A stretch of DNA of 35,133 nt from Acetobacteraceae bacterium (GTDB lineage: Bacteria; Pseudomonadota; Alphaproteobacteria; Acetobacterales; Acetobacteraceae). Position 1 is the first letter of the stretch; each line of letters opens with the position of its first letter. A model generated the notes under the pieces. It searched no databases. It worked only from the letters and a program-made list of their open reading frames with translations, and was not told the origin of the DNA. The stretch is from contig JAIEOP010000082.1 in the NCBI GenBank assembly GCA_019750465.1, positions 1-35,133 of the forward strand, written 5' to 3'. Below, piece by piece: positions 7,843-15,647 of the stretch. Both the position numbers and the translations under genes were made by a program.

Positions 7843-7862
7843 CCGATCGCGCAGCGGATCGG
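7843..7862. promoter_or_regulatory. Inverted repeat in the porin/RraA divergent region
   Basis: Perfect 6-base arms CCGATC and GATCGG flank an 8-base spacer. The site is 14 bp upstream of the porin start and about 115 bp upstream of the RraA-like gene. That placement would suit an operator for the leftward porin operon. The arms are short, and no regulator gene is visible nearby. Confidence 0.22.
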
Positions 7863-7977
7863 GCAATCGCCCCTGGACCGGCGACACGAAAGCTTCACGC
7901 GCCGATCCGGGCTGTGCAGGGGAGGCTTTACGCCGGCCCCGCGCCCCCCGATCCTGCCTGCTTCGGAGGACCAGGAC

Positions 7978-8685
7978 ATGGCCGAACACCCCTTCACCCG
8001 CGCGGACCTCGACCTGCTGCGGCAGTGGGACACGCCGACGCTCTGCAACGCCCTGGAACTCGTCGCACCGGCCCGGCGCGGCCGCGGCTTCTCGCTCAGG
8101 CCCTTCGTCGTGGCCGATCCCGGCTTGCCGCCGATCTGCGGCCTGGCGCGCACGGGTCGCATCCGGGCCGCCCAGCCCTCCGGCCGCGCCCGGGAGGACG
8201 ACCGCGCCGCGCGCATCGGCTGGTACGAGTACGTGGCCGATGCCGAGCTGCCGACCGTCGTCGTCATCGAGGATCTCGACACCGTCCCCGGCTATGGCGC
8301 CTTCTGGGGCGAGGTGAACAGCGCCGTGCACAAGGGCCTCGGCTGCCAGGGCTGCGTTACCAGCGGCTCCTTCCGCGACCTCGACATGCTGGCACCGGGC
8401 TTCCAGATCCTCGGCGGCATGGTCAACCCGAGCCATGCCTACGTGCACATGGTGGATTTCGGCCGCGAGGTGGAGGTGCACGGCATGCCCTGCATCCATG
8501 ACGACGTGGTGCATGCGGACCGCCACGGCGCGGTGGTGATCCCGGCCGAGGCGGTGCGTGCCCTGCCGGCCGCGATCGACCTCTGCGCCCGGCGCGAGAA
8601 GGTGATCCTGGACATGGCCCGGCGCGACGATTTCAGCATCGACAAGCTGAAGGACGCGCTGACGCGGGCGGACGAGATCCACTGA
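7978..8685 (+). CDS. RraA-family protein (aldolase/decarboxylase-like)
   Basis: A 235-residue protein of the RraA/HMG-aldolase fold. Diagnostic segments are WDTPTLCNAL near the N-terminus, the central FWGEVNSAVHKGLGCQGCVTSG followed by FRDLDML (the Arg-Asp pair that binds substrate and metal in class II pyruvate aldolases of this family), and VHADRHGAVVIPAEAV near the C-terminus. The family includes 4-hydroxy-4-methyl-2-oxoglutarate aldolases, oxaloacetate decarboxylases and the RNase E inhibitor RraA. In a catabolic island the aldolase or decarboxylase role is more likely. The ATG at 7978 has a near-ideal ribosome site (GGAGGA, 7 bases upstream); a longer in-frame reading to 7828 overlaps the divergent porin start and was rejected. 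A small secreted-protein gene follows at once. Confidence 0.85.
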   Translation: MAEHPFTRADLDLLRQWDTPTLCNALELVAPARRGRGFSLRPFVVADPGLPPICGLARTGRIRAAQPSGRAREDDRAARIGWYEYVADAELPTVVVIEDLDTVPGYGAFWGEVNSAVHKGLGCQGCVTSGSFRDLDMLAPGFQILGGMVNPSHAYVHMVDFGREVEVHGMPCIHDDVVHADRHGAVVIPAEAVRALPAAIDLCARREKVILDMARRDDFSIDKLKDALTRADEIH

Positions 8686-9056
8686 GGCGGCGGCTGCTCC
8701 CGCTCGCGCTCCTTGCCGGCCTGGTCGCCGTGCCGGCGGCGGCCTGGACGGAGGCGGTGGTATCCATGGCACCGGCGCTGCGGGCCTGCCTGGCCGCTGC
8801 CGGGCCGGACGCCTTCGCCACGGACGTTGCGTCGACGCCGGCCGGCAGCATGCAGGTGGTGCTGTGGCGCGGCGGTGCGGGCATCGCCTGCCACGTCTCC
8901 GGCGAGGGGCGGGTCGGACTGGAGCCGCGGCCCGATCTGGCGCCGCCGGCGCCGGCCGCGCCGGCCTTCTTCCTGGACCGGCGCTGCGCCGATGCGCGGC
9001 GCGTCGATGCGCCGGATGGAACCGTGCTCGGCTGGATCGCCTATCCAGCCTGTTGA
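8682..9056 (+). CDS. Small secreted Cys-containing protein of unknown function, probable non-AUG start
   Basis: The frame from the GTG at 8730 gives 108 residues. Translating in frame upstream adds an Arg-rich, hydrophobic stretch (RRRLLPLALLAGLVAVPAAAW) that is an evident signal peptide. No ATG, GTG or TTG precedes it in this frame before the stretch merges into the RraA gene. The likely start is therefore CTG at 8682, which overlaps the RraA stop codon, or CTG at 8694; the first gives 124 residues. The mature part has four Cys (in ALRAC, GIACH, DRRC and the terminal PAC), consistent with two periplasmic disulfides. It ends 6 bp before the thioesterase gene and appears translationally coupled to both neighbours. 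I do not recognise the family. The start is uncertain, but coding is supported by the signal peptide and spacing. Confidence 0.6.
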   Translation: MRRRLLPLALLAGLVAVPAAAWTEAVVSMAPALRACLAAAGPDAFATDVASTPAGSMQVVLWRGGAGIACHVSGEGRVGLEPRPDLAPPAPAAPAFFLDRRCADARRVDAPDGTVLGWIAYPAC

Positions 9057-9062
9057 GGAGAG

Positions 9063-9569
9063 ATGCGAAGGATGGATGCGCTGAGCCCGGCCGCGGACCC
9101 GCGGATCCTGCGCCCTGAGCCGGGGGCAGGGCCGCTCTGCGTGGTGCGGCCGGACTGGGTCGATTTCTACGGCCACATGAACATGGGCTTCTACCTGGTG
9201 GTCTTCGACATGGTGACCGACAACCTCTGGCCGCATCTCGGCCTGGGGCCTGAGTTCAAGGACCGGGGCCTCGGCACCTTCGCCGCCGAGACCTGGGTGA
9301 ACTACGTGTGTGAGGTGACGGAGGGGATGCCGCTGGCCTGCACCTCCGAGGTGCTGGCCCATGACGGCAAGCGCCTGCTGGCGCGGCACGAGCTGATCCA
9401 CGCGACGGAGGGCTGGGTCGCGGCGGAGAACGAGGTGCTCTACCTCTGCGTCGACATGGGCGTGCGGCGCGTGACCACCTGGCCGGAGGACGTGCAGGCG
9501 ATCTTCGCCGGCCGCGCCACCGGGCGGCCGGCGAAGCGGCTGGCGCTCAGGCGGCGCGACCAGGGGTAG
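9063..9569 (+). CDS. Hotdog-fold acyl-CoA thioesterase-like protein
   Basis: A 168-residue protein with the 4-hydroxybenzoyl-CoA thioesterase layout. The N-terminal VRPDWVDFYGHMNMGFYLVVFD carries the typical catalytic Asp and HMN helix start (residues about 29-50); long strands follow with FAAETWVNYVCEVTEG and LARHELIHATEGWVAAENEVLYLCVD. Enzymes of this type hydrolyse acyl-CoA thioesters in the cytoplasm. The D-x-x-GHMN signature recalls carnitine- or betaine-related thioesterases, but the substrate cannot be read from sequence. A GAGGAG ribosome site at 9055-9060 serves either the ATG at 9063 (spacing 2) or the ATG at 9072 (spacing 11), so the first three residues are uncertain. It is the last gene of the run beginning at 7978 and ends 12 bp before the convergent reductase gene. 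Confidence 0.85.
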   Translation: MRRMDALSPAADPRILRPEPGAGPLCVVRPDWVDFYGHMNMGFYLVVFDMVTDNLWPHLGLGPEFKDRGLGTFAAETWVNYVCEVTEGMPLACTSEVLAHDGKRLLARHELIHATEGWVAAENEVLYLCVDMGVRRVTTWPEDVQAIFAGRATGRPAKRLALRRRDQG

Positions 9570-9581
9570 CGGCCCGCGACG

Positions 9582-10472
9582 TCAGGCCGGGTCGGGCGCC
9601 ACTGGGTTCGCGGCCAGCGCCTCCAGCGCCTTCACCATGCCGGAGTGGTCGAGCTCCGCCCCGCCATTCGCCACGACCGCGGAGAAAAGCTGCTGCGCGG
9701 AAGCGGTGCCCGGCAGCGCCACCCCGAGGTCCCGGCCGGCGGCGAGCGCCAGCGCCAGGTCCTTCTGGTGCAGCCGGATGCGGAAGCCGGGCGCGAAGGT
9801 GCGCTTGATCATGCGCTCGCCGTGCAGCTCCAGGATGCGCGACGTGGCGAGGCCGCCCATCAGCGCCTGGCGCACCTTGGCCGGGTCGGCGCCGGCCTTG
9901 CTGACGAAGACCAGCGCCTCGGCCACGGCCTCGATGGTCAGCGCCACGATGATCTGGTTGGCGACCTTGCAGGTCTGGCCGGCGCCGTTCTCCTCGCCGA
10001 CCAGGGTGATATTCTTGCCCATGGCGCCGAACAGCGGCATGGCGCGGTCAAAGGCGTGCTGCGGGCCGCCGACCATGATGGTGAGCGTCGCCTGCTTCGC
10101 GCCGACCTCCCCGCCGGAGACCGGCGCGTCGAGGTAGTCGCAGCCGAGGGCATTGACCTTCCGTGCGAACGCCCTGGTCGCGGTCGGGCTGATCGAGGAC
10201 ATGTCGATCACCAGCGTGCCGGCGGACAGCCCCTCGGCGACGCCGCCGGACCCGAACAGCGCGGCCTCCACGTCCGGCGTGTCGGGGACCATCAGGATCA
10301 CCACCTCGGCCCGCTGCGCGACGGCCTTCGCGTCCGCCACCACCGTGAACGCGGCGCGACTCTCCGCCGAGAGGCTCGCGCGCTCGGGGACAAGGATGTC
10401 GTGGCCGGCGGATTTGAGATGCCCTGCCATGGGCTTGCCCATGATGCCGAGGCCGATGAAGCCGATCTTCAT
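9582..10472 (-). CDS. garR: 2-hydroxy-3-oxopropionate (tartronate semialdehyde) reductase-like dehydrogenase
   Basis: A 296-residue beta-hydroxyacid dehydrogenase. It begins with the dinucleotide-binding GFIGLGIMGKPMA motif (GxGxxG at 7-12). Further features are MVPDTPDVEAALFG, the substrate-binding DAPVSGGEVGA at 115-125, and the catalytic lysine K169 in GQTCKVANQ. The C-terminal helical half contains HQKDLALAL. The family reduces tartronate semialdehyde or oxidises 3-hydroxyisobutyrate and related acids with NAD(P). The DAPVSGG and K-x-x-NQ pattern fits GarR/GlxR well, but 3-hydroxyisobutyrate dehydrogenase cannot be excluded. It lies downstream of the hyuBA-receptor operon on the same strand, separated by about 320 bp, so it may have its own promoter. 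Confidence 0.85.
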   Translation of the reverse strand: MKIGFIGLGIMGKPMAGHLKSAGHDILVPERASLSAESRAAFTVVADAKAVAQRAEVVILMVPDTPDVEAALFGSGGVAEGLSAGTLVIDMSSISPTATRAFARKVNALGCDYLDAPVSGGEVGAKQATLTIMVGGPQHAFDRAMPLFGAMGKNITLVGEENGAGQTCKVANQIIVALTIEAVAEALVFVSKAGADPAKVRQALMGGLATSRILELHGERMIKRTFAPGFRIRLHQKDLALALAAGRDLGVALPGTASAQQLFSAVVANGGAELDHSGMVKALEALAANPVAPDPA

Positions 10473-10795
10473 GTGGGTGTTTCCCCCGTTGGGTGTGGTG
10501 GCACTGTCGCGGTGCGCTGGGCAGGGCGCAAGCGGTGGGGAGGATCGATTCGACGAAGGAGGTCGGGATGCGACGAACGCCGTGCTGCGGATTCAGGATC
10601 GGACCAGGCGTCGGATGCCGCGCTCCAGAACCTCCGCCTCATGAAGATCTCGTCTGGGCCGGAACCGGTTTCGCACGCGCGGCCATTCCCATCTACGGCG
10701 GCGGGACGCGGCTCGTTTTGCCCATCGCTTGACAGACCGGGCATGGGAGAAGGCCGGGGCAGTCTACCTCGTCCAGCGCCTGCGTTCCTCCCGTT
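10473..10795. other. Intergenic stretch between garR-like and Bug receptor genes
   Basis: About 320 bases between two leftward genes. It should hold the promoter of the garR-like gene and any terminator of the upstream operon, but no clear hairpin with a T-run and no -35/-10 pair was identified. The only coding hint is a 54-codon rightward frame at 10568-10732 with a strong Shine-Dalgarno sequence, listed separately. Codon bias across the region is weaker than in the flanking genes. Confidence 0.5.
10568..10732 (+). CDS. Possible 54-residue small protein
   Basis: An ATG at 10568 is preceded by AAGGAGGT, a near-perfect anti-Shine-Dalgarno match, four bases upstream. The frame runs 54 codons to a TGA at 10730. 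The translation (MRRTPCCGFRIG at the start, ending RLVLPIA) resembles no family known to me, has three Cys and no signal peptide. Third positions are less GC-biased than in neighbouring genes (many GGA, CGA, CCA and CCT codons), which argues against long-standing coding. It is oriented against both neighbours. It may be a chance frame. Confidence 0.22.
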   Translation: MRRTPCCGFRIGPGVGCRAPEPPPHEDLVWAGTGFARAAIPIYGGGTRLVLPIA

Positions 10796-11776
10796 TCACC
10801 CTGCCCGGATATCGCGCTCCCGGATGATCCGGCCCCACTTCGCCACCTCCGCCGCCAGGTAGGGCGGCCATGCCTCAGGCGGCTCCGCCAGCGTGATCAG
10901 CCCCGCCGCATCGATCTTCTCCCGCACCCCCGGCGCCCGCACCGCCGCCCGCGTCGCCGCGTGCAGCCGGCGGATGATCGCCTCCGGCGTCCCCGCCGGC
11001 GCCAGGAAGGCGAAGTCCGTCGCGCTCTCGAACCCGGCCACGCCGGCCTGCTCGATGGTCGGCACATCGGGGGCCAGCGGCGTGCGCACCCGCGTCGAGA
11101 CCGCCAGGGGCCGGATGCGGCGCTCGGCGATGAAGGGCAGGGCGGTGATGGCGTCGATGAAGGTGATGTTCACCTCGCCGGTCAGCAGCGCCCCTGCCGC
11201 CGGGCCGCCGCCGCGGTAGGGCACGTGCAGCAGCGCGATGCCGGCCATGGATTGCAGCATCTCGGTCGCCAGGTGGCTGGTGCCGCCGATGCCGGCGCTG
11301 CTGAAGGTGAGCTTGCCCGGCTGCGCCTTCGCCAGTGCGATCAGTTCCGCCAGCGTCGCCGCCGGGACGGAGGGGTGCACGCAGAGCATCTGCGGGCTGC
11401 GCGCGACGAGGGAGATGCCGGTGAAGGCACGCTCGTTGTCGTAGGGCAGGCCGCCGGCGGTCAGGTGCGGCGCGATGCCGTAGGTGGAGTTCGTGCCGAA
11501 GAGCAGCGTGTAGCCATCCGGCCGGGCACGCGCGACGGCACCGTGGCCCAGCGTGCCGGTGGCGCCGGGCCGGTTCTCCACCACGAAGGGCTGGCCGAGA
11601 TCGGCGCCGATCCGCTGCATCAGGATGCGCGCGAGGCTGTCCGAGGAGCCGCCGGCGGGCCAGGGGTTCACCACGGTGACGCTGCGCGACGGGTAGTCGG
11701 CCTGTGCCCGCAGCGCCGGCGCCGCCAAGCCAGCGCCGGCGATGCCAAGCAGGAGGCGGCGGGCAAGCATCGTCAT
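10796..11776 (-). CDS. Bug/TctC-type tripartite tricarboxylate receptor, hyu-linked
   Basis: A 326-residue periplasmic binding protein with an N-terminal signal (LARRLLLGIAGAGLAAPALRAQA). The Bug hallmarks are present in order: the first-strand VTVVNPWPAGGSSDSLARIL, FVVENRPGATGTLGHGAVARARPDGYTLL, the LHVPYRGGGPA hinge segment near residue 190, and PDVPTIEQAGVAGFES. These proteins capture carboxylates, amides or related small acids in the periplasm. No TctA/TctB membrane genes are adjacent. The gene starts 16 bp after hyuA, so the protein is likely dedicated to the substrate handled by HyuAB. The ATG at 11776 has GGGGAG seven bases upstream; the ATG six bases further in is an alternative. Confidence 0.93.
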   Translation of the reverse strand: MTMLARRLLLGIAGAGLAAPALRAQADYPSRSVTVVNPWPAGGSSDSLARILMQRIGADLGQPFVVENRPGATGTLGHGAVARARPDGYTLLFGTNSTYGIAPHLTAGGLPYDNERAFTGISLVARSPQMLCVHPSVPAATLAELIALAKAQPGKLTFSSAGIGGTSHLATEMLQSMAGIALLHVPYRGGGPAAGALLTGEVNITFIDAITALPFIAERRIRPLAVSTRVRTPLAPDVPTIEQAGVAGFESATDFAFLAPAGTPEAIIRRLHAATRAAVRAPGVREKIDAAGLITLAEPPEAWPPYLAAEVAKWGRIIRERDIRAG

Positions 11777-11792
11777 CGGCGGTCTCCCCGGT

Positions 11793-13880
11793 TCACGCCA
11801 AGTCGAGCACCAGATTGCGGTGCGCGTCCACCGTCACCCGCGTGTCGGGGCCGATGACGCAGGTGGATTCCCGCTCCTCCACCAGCGCCGGGCCGTCGAA
11901 TTCCATGCCGGGGCGCAGCGCGTAGCGGTCATAGACGGGGCAGTCCCGTACGCCATGGCCCTCGAAGGTGACGCTGCGGCGCGCGCGCGGGGCGAGCGGC
12001 GCGGCATCGGCCGCATCCTCCGCGCCGAGGCGGATGTCCTGCCCCGGTGCCGTGCAGGCGAGGCGCCAGGTGAGGGCCTCGATCGGCACGTCCTCCACCG
12101 TGCGGCCGAAGCGGGTGCGGTAGCTGGCGAAGAAGGCGTCGCGGATCGCCGGCAGGTTCATGGCGGACAGCACGATCCCGGGCAGCGCGACCGGCACCTC
12201 GAAGCCCTGGCCCACGTGCCGCATGTCGGCGGTCGGACGCAGCGCGATGGCGGCGGGATCGGCGCCGGCTTCCTCCAGCAACTGCCGGCCTTCCGCCGCC
12301 ATCCCGGCGAAGAGCGCGTTCACCGCGCCCCAGTCCAGCCGCTCCAGCCGCCCGACGTGGCTGCGCACCATGTCGGTCGCCGGGGGTGCGACGAGGAAGC
12401 CGAGCGCGGAGGCGACGCCGGCGCCGAGGGGGACGACGACGCGCCGGATCTTGAGGAGGCGCGCGAGGTTCCAGGCATGCGCCGGCCCGGCGCCGCCGAA
12501 GGCGACCAGCGTGTAGCGCCGCGGGTCGCGCCCCTTCTCGGCCAGGTGCATGCGCGTCGCCGCGGCCATGGTCTCGTCGACGATGCGCTGCACGCCGAGC
12601 GCGGCGTCCGTCACGCCGAGGCCGAGGTGCGCGGCGATGCCGCTTTCAAAGGCGCGGCGCACGCGGTCCGGATCCAGCGCCATTTCGCCGCCCAGGAAGT
12701 AGTCGGGATCGAGGCGGCCGAGCACGAGGTCCGCATCGGTGACACAGGGCTCCGTGCCGCCGCGGCCGTAGCAGACCGGGCCGGGCACCGCGCCGGCGCT
12801 GCGCGGCCCCACCTTCATCAGCCCCGAGCCCGGCTCGACGCGGGCGATGGAGCCGCCGCCGGCGCCGATCTCGATCATGTCCACGACCGAGACCTTCAGC
12901 GGCAGCCCGCTGCCCTTGACGAAGCGGCGCACGCGCCCCGCCTCGAAGTCGAATTTGTGGTCCGGCGCGCCGTCCTCCACGAGGCACATCTTCGCCGTGG
13001 TGCCGCCCATGTCGTAGGAGACCACGCGGTCGAGGCCGGCGAGGCGGGCAAGGAAGGCGGCGGCCATGGCGCCGGCGGCGGGGCCGGATTCCACCAGGCG
13101 GATGGGGAATTGCTTGGCCTCCCGCACCGCGGCGATGCCGCCACCGGAGAGCATGACGTACAGACGCCCGTCGAAGCCGATGCGCGCCAGCTCGGTCTCC
13201 AGCCTCTCCAGGTAGCGGCGCATGCGTGGCATGACATAGGCGTTGGCGCAGGCGGTGCTGGTGCGCTCGTATTCGCGGATCTCGGGCGCCACCTCGGCCG
13301 AGAGCGTCAGCGGCAGGGCGGGATAGAGCGCACGGATGATCTCGCCGGCGCGGCGCTCGTGGCGCGCGTCGCGGTAGGAGTGCAGGAAGGCGACGGCCAG
13401 CGCCTCCACGCCCTCGCGCTCCACCAGGTCGCGCGCCTCGCGCGCGACGGCGGCTTCGCCGAGCGGCAGCAGGAGCTCGCCCTCGAAGCTCAGGCGTTCG
13501 GGAATCTCCCGCCGCAGGTGACGCGGGACGAGGGTGGGCGGCGGCTCGAGGAAGAGGTCGTAGAGGTCGTAGCGGATCTCGCGCCCGATCTCGAGGCTGT
13601 CGCGGAACCCGGCGGTGGCCAGCAGCCCGACCTTCGCGCCGGTGCGCTCGATGATGGTGTTCGTCACCAGCGTCGTGCCGTGGACGATCGAGTGCAGGTC
13701 GGCCGGGGTCAGGCCGGCCTCGCGCAGGATGCGTTCGGTGCCCTCGATGATCGCGGCGGCGGGGTCCTCCGGCGTGGTCAGCAGCTTGCCGGTGTGCACC
13801 AGGTCGCGGCGGGGATCGTGCAGCACCAGGTCGGTGAAGGTGCCGCCGACATCCACCCCGAGGCGCGCGGTTGCGGCCAT
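11793..13880 (-). CDS. hyuA: Hydantoinase/oxoprolinase subunit A (HyuA family)
   Basis: A 695-residue protein with the sugar-kinase-like ATPase fold of HyuA. Visible landmarks are the N-terminal phosphate loop LGVDVGGTFTDLV (residues 7-19), HGTTLVTNTIIERTGAKVGLLATAGFRDSLEIGR, LVESGPAAGA, the second phosphate motif SYDMGGTTAKMCLV, and IGAGGGSIA. The family couples ATP hydrolysis to opening of cyclic amides (N-methylhydantoin, 5-oxoproline) or to carboxylation of ketones such as acetone and acetophenone. The substrate here is not evident. Length is normal for a stand-alone alpha subunit. HyuB is encoded immediately upstream with a 3-bp gap, giving a two-subunit enzyme, and the Bug receptor gene follows 16 bp downstream, giving a compact operon. 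Confidence 0.93.
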   Translation of the reverse strand: MAATARLGVDVGGTFTDLVLHDPRRDLVHTGKLLTTPEDPAAAIIEGTERILREAGLTPADLHSIVHGTTLVTNTIIERTGAKVGLLATAGFRDSLEIGREIRYDLYDLFLEPPPTLVPRHLRREIPERLSFEGELLLPLGEAAVAREARDLVEREGVEALAVAFLHSYRDARHERRAGEIIRALYPALPLTLSAEVAPEIREYERTSTACANAYVMPRMRRYLERLETELARIGFDGRLYVMLSGGGIAAVREAKQFPIRLVESGPAAGAMAAAFLARLAGLDRVVSYDMGGTTAKMCLVEDGAPDHKFDFEAGRVRRFVKGSGLPLKVSVVDMIEIGAGGGSIARVEPGSGLMKVGPRSAGAVPGPVCYGRGGTEPCVTDADLVLGRLDPDYFLGGEMALDPDRVRRAFESGIAAHLGLGVTDAALGVQRIVDETMAAATRMHLAEKGRDPRRYTLVAFGGAGPAHAWNLARLLKIRRVVVPLGAGVASALGFLVAPPATDMVRSHVGRLERLDWGAVNALFAGMAAEGRQLLEEAGADPAAIALRPTADMRHVGQGFEVPVALPGIVLSAMNLPAIRDAFFASYRTRFGRTVEDVPIEALTWRLACTAPGQDIRLGAEDAADAAPLAPRARRSVTFEGHGVRDCPVYDRYALRPGMEFDGPALVEERESTCVIGPDTRVTVDAHRNLVLDLA

Positions 13881-13883
13881 GGC

Positions 13884-15533
13884 TCAGCGGGTCCCGCAAT
13901 AGGCGGCGCGGTCGGTGACCACGCCGTCGCGCAGGTCGGCATCCAGCAGCGCCGGGTCGCGCGCGGCGGGCGGGCCGTAGCCGCCGCCGCCGGGGTAGCG
14001 CATGGTCAGGCGCATCCCCGGCCCGATCATCGTGCGCGACTTCGGGTGCGGGCGCGTGCCGTCGCTCATCGCGATCTCCGCCTTCGCCCCTGGCGCGCCG
14101 CCCAGTACCCCTTCGGCCGGGTGGTCGCGGCGGTCCGACAGCAGCGAGAGCCGCAGCGGCCCCGGGGCGCGCACCTCGATCTCCGCTTCCTGGCCGAGGC
14201 CGCCGCGGAACCGGCCGGCGCCGCCGCTGTCGGGTCGGAACTGCTTCCGCCAGACCAGCAGCGGCGCCACGCTCTCGAAGGCCTCGATGGAGCCGGCACC
14301 GGCATTGGTGGGGAAGGCGGTGGTGGGCAGCCCGTCGCGGTGCGGCGCGGCGCCCATCCCCCCGCTGGCGAAGAGGATCTGGCTGAAGCGGTCGCCGTGG
14401 CGATCGAGGCCGGAGAACAGGCAGCGCATGGTCGGCGCGCCGCCGCACTCGGCGATCACCTTCCCGGGGATCACCGGCGCCAGCGCCTTGTAGATGGCGC
14501 CCGCCAGCAGATGCCCGGTGAGCTGGCGCGCGGAACAGGCTGCGGGGAAGCGCGGGTTGAGGATCGACCCCTCCGGCGCGCGCACCTCGATGGCGCCGTA
14601 GCTGCCCTCATTGCGCGGGGTGAAGGGGTCGAGGGCGCACTTCACCGGATAGACGGCGTAGGCGTGGGTGTAGTTCATCACGCAGTTGATGCCGCGGTCC
14701 ACCTGCGCGCTGCTGCCGGCGAAGTCGAGCAGCATGCGGTCGCCGCTGACCGTGACGGCGCAGGCGATGCGCGTCACCGCCTCGTCGAAGCCGTCGGCCT
14801 CGATCACCGAGGACCAGGTGCCGTCGGGCAGGGCGGCGATGGCCTGGCGCATGGCGCGGTCGGCGCGGGCATGCAGCGCGCGGCCGAGCGCCTGGAGGTC
14901 ATCGAGGCCGGCATCAGCCAGGAACTCCTGCACCCGCGCCGCACAGACCTCGTCCGCGGTGATCTGGGCTTCCAGGTCGCCCATCACCTGGTCGGGCAGG
15001 CGGACATTGGCGAGGAAGAACTCCAGCAGCGCCTGCTGGCGCACGCCCTCGCGCTGGATGCGGGTGGGCGGGATGCGGATGCCTTCCTCGAACAGCTCGC
15101 GGCAATCGGCCGACCACAGCGCGCCGCCGACATCGGGGCTGTGCGCGATGGAGCCGGCGAAGCCGACCAGCCGGTCCTGGAAGAAGATCGGCGTGACGGC
15201 GGTGATGTCGGGCAGGTGGCCGGTGGCCAGCCAGGGGTCGTTGGTGATGACGCAGTCGCCGGGGCGCCAGCTCTCGGCCGGGAAGCGCGCCAGGAAATGC
15301 TTCGTGGTCTTCGGCAGGATGCAGGAGAAGCTGGCGATGCCCCCCGTGTTCTCGCTGATGGAATCGCCGTTGGCATCCATCAGCACGGTGGCGAAGTCGT
15401 TCGACTCGCGGACGATGGTGGAGAAGGCGGTGCGCAGCAGGGCGGCGGCGGCCTCGTCGGCGATGGAGATCAGGCGCGACCAGAGGATCTCCAGGGTGAT
15501 CGCGTCGAAGCCTTCGTCGGTACTGTCCGCCAT
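13884..15533 (-). CDS. hyuB: Hydantoinase/oxoprolinase subunit B (HyuB family)
   Basis: A 549-residue protein with HyuB signatures: DAITLEILWSRLISIADEA at the N-terminus, RESNDFATVLMDANGD, the central GDCVITNDPWLATGHLPDITAVTPIF block, GSIAHSPDVGG, NYTHAYAVYPVKCALDP, and a Gly-rich C-terminal region (RFRGGLGQEAEIEV, YPGGGGYGPP). It pairs with HyuA, encoded 3 bp downstream, to form an ATP-dependent cyclic-amide hydrolase or related carboxylase. It is the first gene of the leftward operon hyuB-hyuA-receptor and shares a 114-bp divergent region with the PhyH-type gene. The ATG at 15533 lies just before the conserved N-terminal helix. Confidence 0.93.
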   Translation of the reverse strand: MADSTDEGFDAITLEILWSRLISIADEAAAALLRTAFSTIVRESNDFATVLMDANGDSISENTGGIASFSCILPKTTKHFLARFPAESWRPGDCVITNDPWLATGHLPDITAVTPIFFQDRLVGFAGSIAHSPDVGGALWSADCRELFEEGIRIPPTRIQREGVRQQALLEFFLANVRLPDQVMGDLEAQITADEVCAARVQEFLADAGLDDLQALGRALHARADRAMRQAIAALPDGTWSSVIEADGFDEAVTRIACAVTVSGDRMLLDFAGSSAQVDRGINCVMNYTHAYAVYPVKCALDPFTPRNEGSYGAIEVRAPEGSILNPRFPAACSARQLTGHLLAGAIYKALAPVIPGKVIAECGGAPTMRCLFSGLDRHGDRFSQILFASGGMGAAPHRDGLPTTAFPTNAGAGSIEAFESVAPLLVWRKQFRPDSGGAGRFRGGLGQEAEIEVRAPGPLRLSLLSDRRDHPAEGVLGGAPGAKAEIAMSDGTRPHPKSRTMIGPGMRLTMRYPGGGGYGPPAARDPALLDADLRDGVVTDRAAYCGTR

Positions 15534-15647
15534 GCGTCGATCCCCGTGCCCTGGGGAACGCTAGGATGCGGGCCGGGGAGGGGCAAGGCGGGGCGTTGAC
15601 AGCGCGCCGTGGCGCATGGTGGCGTGACCGCGACGCGGAGGATGCCC

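Noticed and set aside
11742-15599. A 1285-codon plus-strand frame antisense to hyuA and hyuB
   Set aside because: It is the mirror frame of two unmistakable genes; its composition (His/Arg/Gly/Ala) matches no protein family.
15596-15601. TTGACA in the hyuB/PhyH divergent region
   Set aside because: It is a perfect -35 hexamer, but no acceptable -10 lies 16-18 bases downstream.
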